Below, piece after piece: positions 56,379 to 64,000 of a stretch of DNA of 64,000 nucleotides (positions are counted from its first letter, which is position 1; each line of letters opens with the position of its first letter). The notes below the pieces were generated by a model. That model had not been told where the DNA came from, made no database searches, and worked only from the letters and a program-made list of their open reading frames with translations. Both the position numbers and the translations under genes were made by a program. The stretch covers positions 1 to 64,000 of the forward strand of contig JAEXHA010000082.1 of the NCBI GenBank assembly GCA_023450335.1, read 5' to 3'. Source of the DNA: Actinomycetes bacterium. GTDB lineage: Bacteria; Actinomycetota; Actinomycetes; Actinomycetales; Microbacteriaceae.

Positions 56379-56536
56379 GGTGACAGCCTATGTGCGCGGT
56401 GCCGGGCATCTCTCGGTGTCGGTGGCCGGAGCGACGATCGAAGGGTCCGGCGGCGAGTGTCGAAGCGCGCCGGAGGCGACGCCGACGTCGGAGATATAAG
56501 CGACTATAGAAACAGCGGAGGCCAGCAAGGATAGAA

Positions 56537-58114
56537 GTGATGTCTGAGGTCGATGCGACTCTGGATGTACGCAACGGAGGGGGAGTGATGGGAGCCGGCG
56601 CCACGGTGAGCACCGCGAGCCTCCACGCGCTCGTGGACGAGATCGTCGCGCTTGAGCAGCAGAAGGCGACGGTTGATGCCGCGATCGAGAAGGCGATGGC
56701 GCGGCTCGGCGATCTCGCCGACGACGCCATCCGGGCGCTCCCGGCCGACCGTCGGTCCTCCCAGATCCCGCTGCGCGACGTCTCGGCCCGCATCGCGGCG
56801 CGCCTGCGGATCTCCGATCGCACCGTTCAGGGGCGCCTGCTCGAAGCGCAGACCCTGATGGCGGAATACCCCCTCCTGATCGAGTCGTGGGCTGAGGCCC
56901 GCATCACGCGTGGCCACGTGCGTGCGATCGTCGACGCCGGTGAGCACCTGCGCGATCCTGAGATCCGCTCCGACTACGAACAGCACCTGGTACGCGTCGC
57001 CGAAGAGGAAAGCGTCGCCCGCACTCGCCCGGTGGCGCAGCTCACCGCCGAACGGCTGAATCCGGTGCCGCTGGCTGAGCGTCATGCGCATGCTCGCGAG
57101 CGGCGCAAGATGCAGCTGCGCTCCCTGCCCGACGCGATGGCACGGCTCATCCTCGACCTGCCGGCTGTGCTCGGACGGGGAATCTTCGAGCGCGCGACAC
57201 AACTCGCCCAGGTCGAGCGAACGGCGCCGAGTGCAGCGGCGGCGGACACAGCGGCCGCGTCCGAGGTGGCGTCCGGGTCGGTCCGGCATACCGCGGCAGT
57301 CGTAGCGGCGATCGCTGACTGCCCATCGGGGCTGGAGGTCGCCCTGACGCTGCGGCTACGAGCCGTCGTCGCATCCGCTGAATTGAGCGGGACGGACTTC
57401 GTGTGGGATGCCGGTGCACCCGCTCCGCCCGAAGACGCACGGACGCAGCCCGAAGACACGCGGACGCTCGATCAGCGTCGGGCCGACATCGCTGCCGAAC
57501 TGCTGCTGGCCGGCGTGCCCGTGGGCATCGACCCCGAGGTGGCGCTCAACATCACGGCGACCGTGCGGCTCACTGTGCCCGTGCTCACCCTCACCGGCGA
57601 CGACACCCAGCCTGGCCGCGCTCCGGCCGAACTCGCGGGGCGCGTCCCCATCGATCCCGCGACCGCGCGTCGTCTGGTCGCCACCGCCCCGGGGTGGGAC
57701 CGCGTGCTCACGCACCCGATCACGGGCATGGTGCTCGCCGTCGATCGGTACCGGCCCACCACCGCGCAACGTCGTTACCTCGACGCACGCGACATCCAGT
57801 GCCGGTTCTTCGGCTGCACCGCACCGGCGCACGATTGCGACCACGATCACACCATCGAGTACTCCGGCGGCGGGCCCACCGACGTGCGATATCTCGCTGA
57901 CGAGTGCAGGCGGCACCATCCGCTGCGCCATCACAGCAGGTGGAACGTGATCCCGCATGCGGACGGCGTATTCGAATGGATCGACCCTGACGGTCGCCGC
58001 TATCTCGACAGACCGGCGCCGACTGTCGGCTTCCTTCCCGACTCGTTCTTCGAAGCGCGACAGCGCCGGGCCGGTCTCTACCAGCACGACAGCGGGGATC
58101 CGCCACCTTTCTGA
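56537..58114 (+). CDS. DUF222 / HNH endonuclease-signature protein (13E12 family)
   Basis: A 525-residue protein of an actinobacterial multicopy family. The DUF222 region occupies most of residues 30-370, starting with a helical coiled coil and a helix-turn-helix-like RRSSQIPLRDVSARIAARLRISDRTVQGRL in segments. A C-terminal HNH domain follows (about 410-480) with DARDIQCRFFGC, HDCDHDHTIEYSGGGPTDV and CRRHHPLRHHSRWNV; the histidines and metal ligands look intact. Members occur near repeats and are often described as mobile, but no terminal repeats or target duplication were seen here. The start is GTG 56537 or ATG 56540. Confidence 0.9.
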   Translation: MMSEVDATLDVRNGGGVMGAGATVSTASLHALVDEIVALEQQKATVDAAIEKAMARLGDLADDAIRALPADRRSSQIPLRDVSARIAARLRISDRTVQGRLLEAQTLMAEYPLLIESWAEARITRGHVRAIVDAGEHLRDPEIRSDYEQHLVRVAEEESVARTRPVAQLTAERLNPVPLAERHAHARERRKMQLRSLPDAMARLILDLPAVLGRGIFERATQLAQVERTAPSAAAADTAAASEVASGSVRHTAAVVAAIADCPSGLEVALTLRLRAVVASAELSGTDFVWDAGAPAPPEDARTQPEDTRTLDQRRADIAAELLLAGVPVGIDPEVALNITATVRLTVPVLTLTGDDTQPGRAPAELAGRVPIDPATARRLVATAPGWDRVLTHPITGMVLAVDRYRPTTAQRRYLDARDIQCRFFGCTAPAHDCDHDHTIEYSGGGPTDVRYLADECRRHHPLRHHSRWNVIPHADGVFEWIDPDGRRYLDRPAPTVGFLPDSFFEARQRRAGLYQHDSGDPPPF

Positions 58115-58192
58115 TCCGCCGTCCGGCCTGGGCGGTGCGTGTCCGCCGCCTCGGACGGTCGTCTGCGCCGCCCGCATGTCGGACGTCGCGCA

Positions 58193-58198
58193 TACGCT
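58193..58198 (+). promoter_or_regulatory. -10 hexamer upstream of uvrB
   Basis: TACGCT lies six bases before the uvrB ATG. The intervening bases contain GAAGG, so either leaderless or closely leadered translation is possible. No LexA box was recognised. Confidence 0.35.
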
Positions 58199-58204
58199 TG
58201 AAGG

Positions 58205-60274
58205 ATGCAGACCACGCGATCGGTTCGGCCCTTCGAAGTCGTGAGCGAGTACGAGCCCAGCGGTGACCAGCCGCAGGCCATCGCCGACCTCGCAGCGCGC
58301 ATCAACGCGGGTGAGACGGACGTGGTGCTGCTCGGTGCGACCGGTACCGGCAAGTCGGCCACGACAGCCTGGCTCGTCGAGCAGGTGCAGCGGCCCACCC
58401 TCGTGCTCGCGCACAACAAGACGCTCGCGGCGCAGCTGGCCAACGAGTTCCGCGAACTCATGCCGCACAACGCGGTCGAGTACTTCGTCAGCTACTACGA
58501 CTACTACCAGCCAGAGGCGTACGTGCCCCAGACCGACACCTTCATCGAGAAGGACTCGTCGATCAACGCCGAGGTCGAGCGGCTGCGGCACTCGACCACC
58601 AACTCGCTGCTCAGCCGACGCGATGTCGTCGTGGTCTCGACGGTGTCGTGCATCTACGGTCTGGGTGCGCCCGAAGAGTATCTGCGTGCAATGGTCGCTC
58701 TGCAGGTGGGCGAGCGCTACGACCGCGACGCGCTCATCCGCAAGTTCATCGCCATGCAGTACAACCGCAACGACGTCGACTTCTCGCGCGGCAACTTCCG
58801 CGTCCGCGGCGACACGATCGAGATCATCCCCGTGTACGAGGAGTACGCGGTGCGCATCGAGTTGTTCGGCGACGAGATCGAAGCGCTCTACATGCTCCAC
58901 CCGCTCACCGGGGATGTCGTGCAGAAGCTCGACAGCGTGCCGATCTTCCCGGCATCGCACTACGTCGCCGGCACCGACACCGTGCAGCGAGCGATCGGGA
59001 CGATCGAGCACGAGTTGGCTGAGCGGCTCAAAGAACTCGAGAGTCAGGGCAAGCTGCTCGAGGCGCAGCGCCTGCGCATGCGCACCACATTCGATCTCGA
59101 GATGCTGCAGCAGCTCGGCTTCTGCTCGGGCATCGAGAACTACTCGCGTCACCTCGACGGCCGCCAGCCCGGCGAGCCGCCGCACACCCTGCTCGACTTC
59201 TTCCCCGACGACTTCCTGCTGGTCATCGACGAATCGCACGTGACCGTGCCGCAGATCGGTGCCATGTACGAGGGGGACGCGTCGCGCAAGCGCACGCTCG
59301 TCGACCACGGCTTCCGGCTGCCCAGCGCGCTCGACAACCGGCCACTTCGGTTCGACGAGTTCAAGCAGCGCATCGGCCAGACGGTCTACCTGTCGGCCAC
59401 ACCCGGCCGGTACGAGATGGGCATCGCCGACGGGGTCGTCGAGCAGATCATCCGTCCGACGGGCCTGGTCGACCCGCAGATCATCGTCAAGCCGTCGAAG
59501 GGCCAGATCGACGATCTGCTCGAAGAGATCCGCGTGCGCGTCGAGCGTGATGAGCGCGTGCTCGTCACGACCCTCACAAAGAAGATGGCCGAGGAGCTCA
59601 CCGACTTCCTCGGCGAGCACGGCGTGCGGGTGCGCTACCTTCACTCCGACGTCGACACCCTGCGCCGCGTCGAGCTGCTCACCGAACTGCGCTCCGGCGT
59701 CTACGACGTGCTCGTCGGCATCAATCTTCTGCGCGAGGGGCTCGACCTGCCCGAGGTGTCGCTCGTCGCCATCCTCGACGCCGACAAGGAGGGATTCCTG
59801 CGGTCAGGCACCTCCCTCATCCAGACGATCGGCCGTGCCGCGCGAAACGTGTCGGGCGAGGTGCACATGTACGCCGACAACATGACCGACTCCATGCGAT
59901 CGGCCATCGACGAGACCGAGCGCCGCCGCGAGAAGCAGATCGCCTACAACCTCGAGAAGGGCATCGACCCGCAGCCGCTGCGCAAGAAGATCGCCGACAT
60001 CACCGAGGTGCTCGCCCGCGAAGCCTCCGACACCGCCGACATGCTGGCGCGCAAGAACAAGTCGGGCAAGGGCAAGTCGCCGACCCCCCAGCTGCGGCGC
60101 GAGGGCATCGCCGCCGAAGGGGCGAACCAGCTCGAAGCCACCATCGAAGACCTGTCGGGCCAGATGCTCGCGGCGGCCGCTGAGCTCAAGTTCGAGCTGG
60201 CAGCGCGGCTGCGCGACGAGGTGCAGGACCTCAAGAAGGAACTGCGTGCCATGGAACGCGCCGGTCATGCCTGA
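58205..60274 (+). CDS. uvrB: Excinuclease ABC subunit B
   Basis: Damage-verifying helicase of nucleotide excision repair. The 689-residue product has the Walker [11 protein letters not shown] (44-53), the beta-hairpin region [36 protein letters not shown] (Walker B), SATPGRYE, the C-terminal helicase motifs including [23 protein letters not shown] in segments, and a UVR motif near the end (about 645-680) that binds UvrC. All canonical and full length. It begins 90 bases after the HNH gene. Confidence 0.98.
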   Translation: MQTTRSVRPFEVVSEYEPSGDQPQAIADLAARINAGETDVVLLGATGTGKSATTAWLVEQVQRPTLVLAHNKTLAAQLANEFRELMPHNAVEYFVSYYDYYQPEAYVPQTDTFIEKDSSINAEVERLRHSTTNSLLSRRDVVVVSTVSCIYGLGAPEEYLRAMVALQVGERYDRDALIRKFIAMQYNRNDVDFSRGNFRVRGDTIEIIPVYEEYAVRIELFGDEIEALYMLHPLTGDVVQKLDSVPIFPASHYVAGTDTVQRAIGTIEHELAERLKELESQGKLLEAQRLRMRTTFDLEMLQQLGFCSGIENYSRHLDGRQPGEPPHTLLDFFPDDFLLVIDESHVTVPQIGAMYEGDASRKRTLVDHGFRLPSALDNRPLRFDEFKQRIGQTVYLSATPGRYEMGIADGVVEQIIRPTGLVDPQIIVKPSKGQIDDLLEEIRVRVERDERVLVTTLTKKMAEELTDFLGEHGVRVRYLHSDVDTLRRVELLTELRSGVYDVLVGINLLREGLDLPEVSLVAILDADKEGFLRSGTSLIQTIGRAARNVSGEVHMYADNMTDSMRSAIDETERRREKQIAYNLEKGIDPQPLRKKIADITEVLAREASDTADMLARKNKSGKGKSPTPQLRREGIAAEGANQLEATIEDLSGQMLAAAAELKFELAARLRDEVQDLKKELRAMERAGHA

Positions 60275-60340
60275 GCGCACGCCGCGGAGGCGTCCGACAA
60301 GACAACGACGGCCGGAGCCCGCCGAGGGGAGGAGCACGGG

Positions 60341-60763
60341 ATGCAGCAGCGCGTGAGCCTGATCACGCTGGGTGTCGCCGACCTGGCGCACGCCATCGCG
60401 TTCTACCGAGCCTTGGGGTGGGAGCCCCATACCGCGTCCGTCCCGGGTGAGGTCGCCTTCTATCAGGCCGGCGGCATGGTGGTCGCACTCTGGTCACGCG
60501 TCGAACTCGCGGCGGACTCCCGCGTCGTGGATGCCGGTGGCTGGGGCGGGGTGACTCTCGCGCACAACGTGACCAGCGATGCCGAAGTCGACGCGATCCT
60601 CGACGCGGCGCGGGCCGCAGGCGGCGCCGTCGCCCGCCCCGGTGCGCCGACACCCTGGGGCGGTTACTCCGGCGTGTTCCTCGACCCCGACGGGCACCCG
60701 TGGGAGGTCGCGGTGAACCCCGCATGGCCCCTCGACGAGAGCGGTGCCGTCTCACTCGGCTGA
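60341..60763 (+). CDS. VOC-family (glyoxalase/bleomycin-resistance fold) protein
   Basis: A 140-residue metal-binding-fold protein with two beta-alpha-beta-beta-beta modules: LITLGVADLAHAIAFYRALGW and GGYSGVFLDPDGHPWEVAVNP, the standard landmarks. Substrate unknown; families with this fold include glyoxalases, dioxygenases and antibiotic-binding proteins. A GAGGGGAGGA ribosome site precedes the ATG. Confidence 0.9.
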   Translation: MQQRVSLITLGVADLAHAIAFYRALGWEPHTASVPGEVAFYQAGGMVVALWSRVELAADSRVVDAGGWGGVTLAHNVTSDAEVDAILDAARAAGGAVARPGAPTPWGGYSGVFLDPDGHPWEVAVNPAWPLDESGAVSLG

Positions 60764-60774
60764 TGTGAGTGGTC

Positions 60775-60837
60775 GGACGAGGTGATCCGCCACGCCCGGG
60801 CGAGGTGACCGCCTCCGGCCCGGACGAGGTGACCGGC
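60775..60837 (+). repeat. Three direct repeats upstream of the large membrane protein gene
   Basis: GGACGAGGTGATCCGCC (60775), GGGCGAGGTGACCGCC (60798) and GGACGAGGTGACCGGC (60822) recur at 23-24 base intervals, starting 12 bases after the VOC stop. The common core is CGAGGTGA. They may be binding sites for a regulator of the gene at 60923. Confidence 0.6.
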
Positions 60838-60846
60838 GCCGATCGA

Positions 60847-60858
60847 TCCTGTGGATAA
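60847..60858. promoter_or_regulatory. Perfect DnaA box upstream of the large membrane protein gene
   Basis: TGTGGATAA at 60850-60858 is the exact complement of the DnaA-box consensus, and its 12-base extension matches 37918-37929 exactly in inverted orientation. It lies 65 bases before the start codon at 60923. Confidence 0.5.
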
Positions 60859-60922
60859 GCGCGACGGCGCGGGGCACTCGCCCGTTACCGTTTCTCGCAA
60901 TCCACCGAGGGAGCCCATCACC

Positions 60923-63367
60923 ATGACCGACCCTGTGCTTGCGCCTGCGGACCCGCCCACCCGACCCACCCGACCCACCCGACCCGCCGAACCCGCACGA
61001 CCCACCGGGATCGGCTGGCGCGTGCTGGCGTTCGCCACTCTCGGCGGTGTCATGGCGTTCGCTGCGGCCCTCGTGGCGGCGATCCTCGTCCAGTTGATGA
61101 CCGCGCTCCTCGCGGCGATCACCGCTCCACGTCCGTCCGGGACGGATCTGACGGGAGTCGGTGACATGCTCGGCCAGATCGCGCCACCTATCGAGATCCT
61201 CTGGCTGACCGTCGCAGGAATGGGTGGCCAGTTCGTGATCGAAGCGGACGGCCTGTTCGGGGTCACCAGCCGGCTGGTAGGCCAGGTCGCGCCGGCGCTC
61301 GTGCTGCTGTCGACCGTGCTCGCGTCGGGCTGGTGGGCCTTCCGCGCCGAGCGCCGCACGCAGCTGTCCGCGCCGATGATCTGGGTCGCCGCGGCCGGCG
61401 CCGGTGCGGTGGCCGGGGGTCTCGCGACCGTGGCGTCGCTGTTCGGCCGCGTCGCGCCGGATTTCACCTTCGCAGACATGATCACCCTCAGTGGATTCGA
61501 GATGTCGACGATCAGTGTCATGTCGTTCTTCGGCCCGCTGGTGACCGTCGCGGTCAGCGCAGCGGTCGGCAGGCTCTCGGCGCGAACCGTCCGCAGTCGT
61601 CACGGCTGGCACGGGATGCCCGCCTGGCTGGGCGAGCTCTACGACTATGCCGCCGTGCTGACCGTGCTCTTCCTCCCCGTCGCGCTGCTCGTCATGCTGC
61701 TCGCAGGCAACGGTGCGGTGGCCGGCTGGCCCTCCGGGTTCGGGCAGATCACCGCGGCAGTGCTGACGCTGGGTCACCTCGGCGGATACGTCGTGAGCGG
61801 CGGACAGCTCACGGGCTCGGCAGGGGACACCTACACCCTCATCGGGCTCGGTGCGCCCTTGCCGTGGCTGCTCCTGCTCCTGGCACTGCTGGCCGCCGTC
61901 GCTGCGGCCGTGCTCATCGCGGGGCGGCGCGTCACGCGACCCATCGCGACGGATCGGTTCTGGGTGTTGCCGGTCGCGACCGCGGCGGCGGCGGTCGTCG
62001 CTGGCCTGGCCGTGGGCAGCGGCTACCTGACCGGGGCCATCGACGCCCTCGGCCTCTCCACCCCGATCACTCTGGTAGCCACGCCCGCACCGTGGTCGTA
62101 TCTGCTCGCCCTCGTCTGGGGCGGCGTCGTCGAGCTGACCGCCCGTACTCTCGGCCCGCTGTTGCTCGCCGTCTGGCCCGGGCTCGCGCGCGTCTCGCTC
62201 GGGATGCGTCCGACGATGGCCGCGGAGCCGGAGCCGGAGCCGGTTCGAGTTCCGGCCGCCTCGGCCGCGACCCCCGTGCCGCCCGTGCCTACCATCTCGG
62301 CCACCGAGGCGGCCTCGAGGTCCACTGCCGCCGCACTACCGGCATCCACGCCGCCAGGAGACGCTATCGATTCAAGGCCCCCGTCGGCATCACCGCCGTC
62401 CACGGCCTCGGCGGCGACCTCGCCGCCCCCGTTGGACCCGGTGCGCAGGCGGCGCGTGATCGTCGGCGTCGTGGTCGGGGCAGGGATCCTCGTGCTGGCC
62501 ATCGGCGGCGCTGTGGTCGTCAGCGTGCTGCGCACCACCGTGTTCTCGCCCCAGAACGCTGTGCAGGGCTACGTGGACGACATCGCCGCAGGGCGCTTCG
62601 CGTCGGCATTCGCCGCGAGCGCCGGAGACTTCCCGGGCAACACCGCGCTGGTCTCGGCCGACGACGTCGTGCTGACCAGCGCCGTCGACGCCGTGCGGAT
62701 CTCCGACCCCGAGCAGATCGAGGACTACCAGGTCGTCCCCGTCAGCTTCGAGGTCGCCGGCGAACGGCTCAGCGGGATGGTCACGCTCGAATCCGTGGGC
62801 AGCCGATTCCTGTTCTTCGACGACTGGCGCGTCGCCAGCGGACTCGAGGTGCGGGCACAGGTGAGCGGCATTGATGCGACCGTCGGGGGAGTCGCCGTCG
62901 AAGCGCGCGACGGCGTCGAGCTGATCGCGTACCCCGGCGTGTACCCGGTCGAGCCGCGCATCTCGGAATGGGAGACCGTCACCGCCGACGCGCTCACTGT
63001 GACGGATGCCGGGGGCCATCTGATCGCCCAGACAGCTCCCAGCGCGGCGCTCACGGCGGAGGTGCAGCGGCAAGTCGACGCCGCGCTGGACGCATGCGCT
63101 GCGTCCGCCGACCTCTCGCCGGACGGCTGCCCGATGTCCGCTTTCGTGTGGGGCGACGTGCGCGACGTCAGCTGGACGATCACCGCCTACCCGGACGTCG
63201 AGGTGGTTTCGCTGGGTTCGTTCTGGGCGTCCGGCGGCCGCGCCGTCGCGTCCTACGAGCGACAGAACTGGGACGACGTGTGGGAACGCGACGAGAGCGA
63301 GACCAGCCTGTGGTTCAACGGTGACATCGCCATCGACGACCGCGGCGTCACCGTCACGCTCGAATGA
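60923..63367 (+). CDS. Large unrecognised membrane protein with C-terminal extracytoplasmic domain
   Basis: An 814-residue protein that I do not recognise. It has a Pro/Arg-rich cytoplasmic start with repeats of RPT (about 10-30), a multi-helix membrane part (about eight to ten segments, residues 32-420), a Pro/Ala/Ser-rich linker (about 430-505), a further transmembrane helix (about 511-535, VIVGVVVGAGILVLAIGGAVVVSVL in segments) and an acidic, beta-rich extracytoplasmic domain of about 270 residues with one cysteine pair (CAASADLSPDGC). The two-part design recalls actinobacterial DUF-type envelope proteins. The ATG has a CGAGGGAG ribosome site. Direct repeats and a DnaA box precede it. Confidence 0.8.
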   Translation: MTDPVLAPADPPTRPTRPTRPAEPARPTGIGWRVLAFATLGGVMAFAAALVAAILVQLMTALLAAITAPRPSGTDLTGVGDMLGQIAPPIEILWLTVAGMGGQFVIEADGLFGVTSRLVGQVAPALVLLSTVLASGWWAFRAERRTQLSAPMIWVAAAGAGAVAGGLATVASLFGRVAPDFTFADMITLSGFEMSTISVMSFFGPLVTVAVSAAVGRLSARTVRSRHGWHGMPAWLGELYDYAAVLTVLFLPVALLVMLLAGNGAVAGWPSGFGQITAAVLTLGHLGGYVVSGGQLTGSAGDTYTLIGLGAPLPWLLLLLALLAAVAAAVLIAGRRVTRPIATDRFWVLPVATAAAAVVAGLAVGSGYLTGAIDALGLSTPITLVATPAPWSYLLALVWGGVVELTARTLGPLLLAVWPGLARVSLGMRPTMAAEPEPEPVRVPAASAATPVPPVPTISATEAASRSTAAALPASTPPGDAIDSRPPSASPPSTASAATSPPPLDPVRRRRVIVGVVVGAGILVLAIGGAVVVSVLRTTVFSPQNAVQGYVDDIAAGRFASAFAASAGDFPGNTALVSADDVVLTSAVDAVRISDPEQIEDYQVVPVSFEVAGERLSGMVTLESVGSRFLFFDDWRVASGLEVRAQVSGIDATVGGVAVEARDGVELIAYPGVYPVEPRISEWETVTADALTVTDAGGHLIAQTAPSAALTAEVQRQVDAALDACAASADLSPDGCPMSAFVWGDVRDVSWTITAYPDVEVVSLGSFWASGGRAVASYERQNWDDVWERDESETSLWFNGDIAIDDRGVTVTLE

Positions 63368-63389
63368 GCCGCAGGCCGCGATGTCCGCC

Positions 63390-63626
63390 TCACGGGCACG
63401 TCATGAGCGGCTTCGGGCCGGACCGGTCGAACGTGTGCGACGACATGGGGTGGCCGCACAGCGGGCACGCGCGCTCGGTGCGCACCGGCTCGGGCTCGGT
63501 GTCGTACGGACCGACCGACGCCGGGCCCGCGAAGCGGATCAGGCGCGAGTTCCAGAAGGCATACCATCCGCCCGCCTCACGGATCCGCTCACGCAGTGGG
63601 GGCCGCTCGGGATTGTTTCGCGCCAT
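63390..63626 (-). CDS. Small zinc-ribbon-like protein, unrecognised
   Basis: A 78-residue basic protein with AGGWYAFWNSRLIRFAGPASVG in segments and one CPLCGHPMSSH, a CxxC...H pattern that could bind zinc together with the final cysteine. A small conserved protein of unknown function in related actinobacteria, from memory. It is divergent from the OhrR-type gene with 38 bases between the starts, and its 3' end lies 22 bases from the large membrane protein gene. Confidence 0.75.
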   Translation of the reverse strand: MARNNPERPPLRERIREAGGWYAFWNSRLIRFAGPASVGPYDTEPEPVRTERACPLCGHPMSSHTFDRSGPKPLMTCP

Positions 63627-63652
63627 GATGCTTAGTGTACAAAAGAAATGGG

Positions 63653-63658
63653 TAGGCT
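63653..63658 (+). promoter_or_regulatory. -10 hexamer of a probable leaderless ohrR promoter
   Basis: TAGGCT lies six bases before the GTG at 63665. The 38-base divergent spacer is AT-rich for this genome and contains TGTACA, a small palindrome that could be part of an operator. Confidence 0.4.
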
Positions 63659-63664
63659 GAAGCG

Positions 63665-64000
63665 GTGACCCGGAATCGCGACGACCTGCTGAAGCTCGAC
63701 AACCAGCTCTGCTTCGCCCTCGTGACGGCGGCTCGCAACGTGGTGGCCATCTACCGGCCGATCCTCGAGCCGCTCGGCCTCACCCATCCGCAGTACCTCG
63801 TCATGCTCGCGCTGTGGGAGCAGTCGCCGCGCTCACTGGGGGAGCTGGCCGCCGAACTCGCGATGGAGCCGGCGACACTCTCGCCGCTGGTCAAGCGGCT
63901 CGAGTCGCAGGGCCGCGTCGTGCGCCGACGCCGCGCCGACGACGAACGCGTGCTCGACATCGACCTGACCCCGGCCGGCCGCGCCGTGCGCACCGAGGCC
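63665..64000 (+). CDS. ohrR: OhrR-type MarR regulator, cut by the window end
   Basis: The first 112 codons of a MarR-family regulator, open to the window end. Its start LKLDNQLCFALVTAARNVVAIYRPILEPLGLTHPQYLVMLALWE (in segments) matches organic-hydroperoxide sensors, and Cys16 in NQLCFAL is the peroxide-reactive cysteine of OhrR. The winged helix (about 35-100) has GELAAELAMEPATLSPLVKRLESQG and the wing RRADDERVL. OhrR represses ohr, a peroxidase usually next to it, so ohr may lie just beyond the window. GTG at 63665 follows the -10 hexamer. Confidence 0.9.
   Translation, partial: MTRNRDDLLKLDNQLCFALVTAARNVVAIYRPILEPLGLTHPQYLVMLALWEQSPRSLGELAAELAMEPATLSPLVKRLESQGRVVRRRRADDERVLDIDLTPAGRAVRTEA

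Noticed and set aside
56537..58114. HNH gene as part of a mobile element or intein
   Set aside because: No terminal repeats, target duplication, intein splice residues or interrupted host gene were seen; it is a stand-alone DUF222/HNH gene.

Overview
The window is chromosomal DNA of a high-GC (about 70%) Gram-positive actinobacterium, most likely family Microbacteriaceae and plausibly Microbacterium or a close relative. The evidence is the gene order murC-ftsQ-ftsZ-yggS-sepF-yggT-wag31-lspA-rluD, an actinobacterial bcc-aa3 respiratory cluster (qcrCAB with a dihaem QcrC, ctaCDEF), DUF3043, a VKOR-type membrane protein and a C-terminal FtsZ tail of actinobacterial type. No tRNA, rRNA, insertion sequence, prophage or CRISPR array was seen.

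Layout. 1-8182: end of the division and cell-wall cluster on the plus strand, preceded by an intergenic palindromic repeat. 8274-10007: NUDIX hydrolase, GNAT acetyltransferase and VKOR-like protein. 10172-17811: dnaE, an unrecognised membrane protein, hisD, nrdR, pyrD. 17818-20272: DUF3043, an M20 peptidase and the Fe-S carrier erpA. 20398-29238: the aerobic respiratory chain in two convergent operons, ctaC-ctaD-ctaF-PP2C (+) and ctaE-qcrC-qcrA-qcrB (-), meeting at a rhodanese gene. 29380-33930: trpD, a small membrane protein, a PHP-domain protein, a 5'-3' exonuclease and a PaaX-type regulator. 34049-37878: a large secreted DUF6351 protein and a secreted-protein/lipoprotein pair. 37999-40063: a YchJ-like protein and rpsA. 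40184-46051: a histidine kinase, a degenerate-GGDEF membrane protein and an OmpR-type regulator beside a SipW/TasA-like/LPXTG surface-protein operon. 46217: coaE. 46984-55754: a probable catabolic operon (acyl-CoA dehydrogenase, family III CoA-transferase, enolase-superfamily enzyme, alpha-methylacyl-CoA racemase, MHS transporter, aldehyde dehydrogenase) followed by a LysR regulator. 55779-64000: DUF4126, a DUF222/HNH protein, uvrB, a VOC protein, a large unknown membrane protein, a small zinc-ribbon-like protein and the start of an OhrR-type regulator.

How the parts work together. The first region builds and divides the cell wall; the middle supplies replication, histidine, pyrimidine and tryptophan enzymes and the whole terminal respiratory branch. 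The most interesting accessory region is the SipW locus. It encodes two proteins with the SipW-type AAWTD motif, the dedicated signal peptidase and a sortase-type LPXTG protein. Its promoter region carries four to five heptamers in exact 11-bp phase, the geometry expected for an OmpR-family regulator, and such a regulator is encoded at the end of the same gene run. A second candidate is the 46984-54738 operon, whose substrate is unknown but whose enzymes suit an alpha-methyl-branched acid.

Genome-scale signals also visible: a TANNNT hexamer 6-9 bases before the start codon of at least ten genes (probable leaderless transcripts), strong over-representation of GGATGCC on both strands, and two identical intergenic 12-mers that contain a perfect DnaA box.
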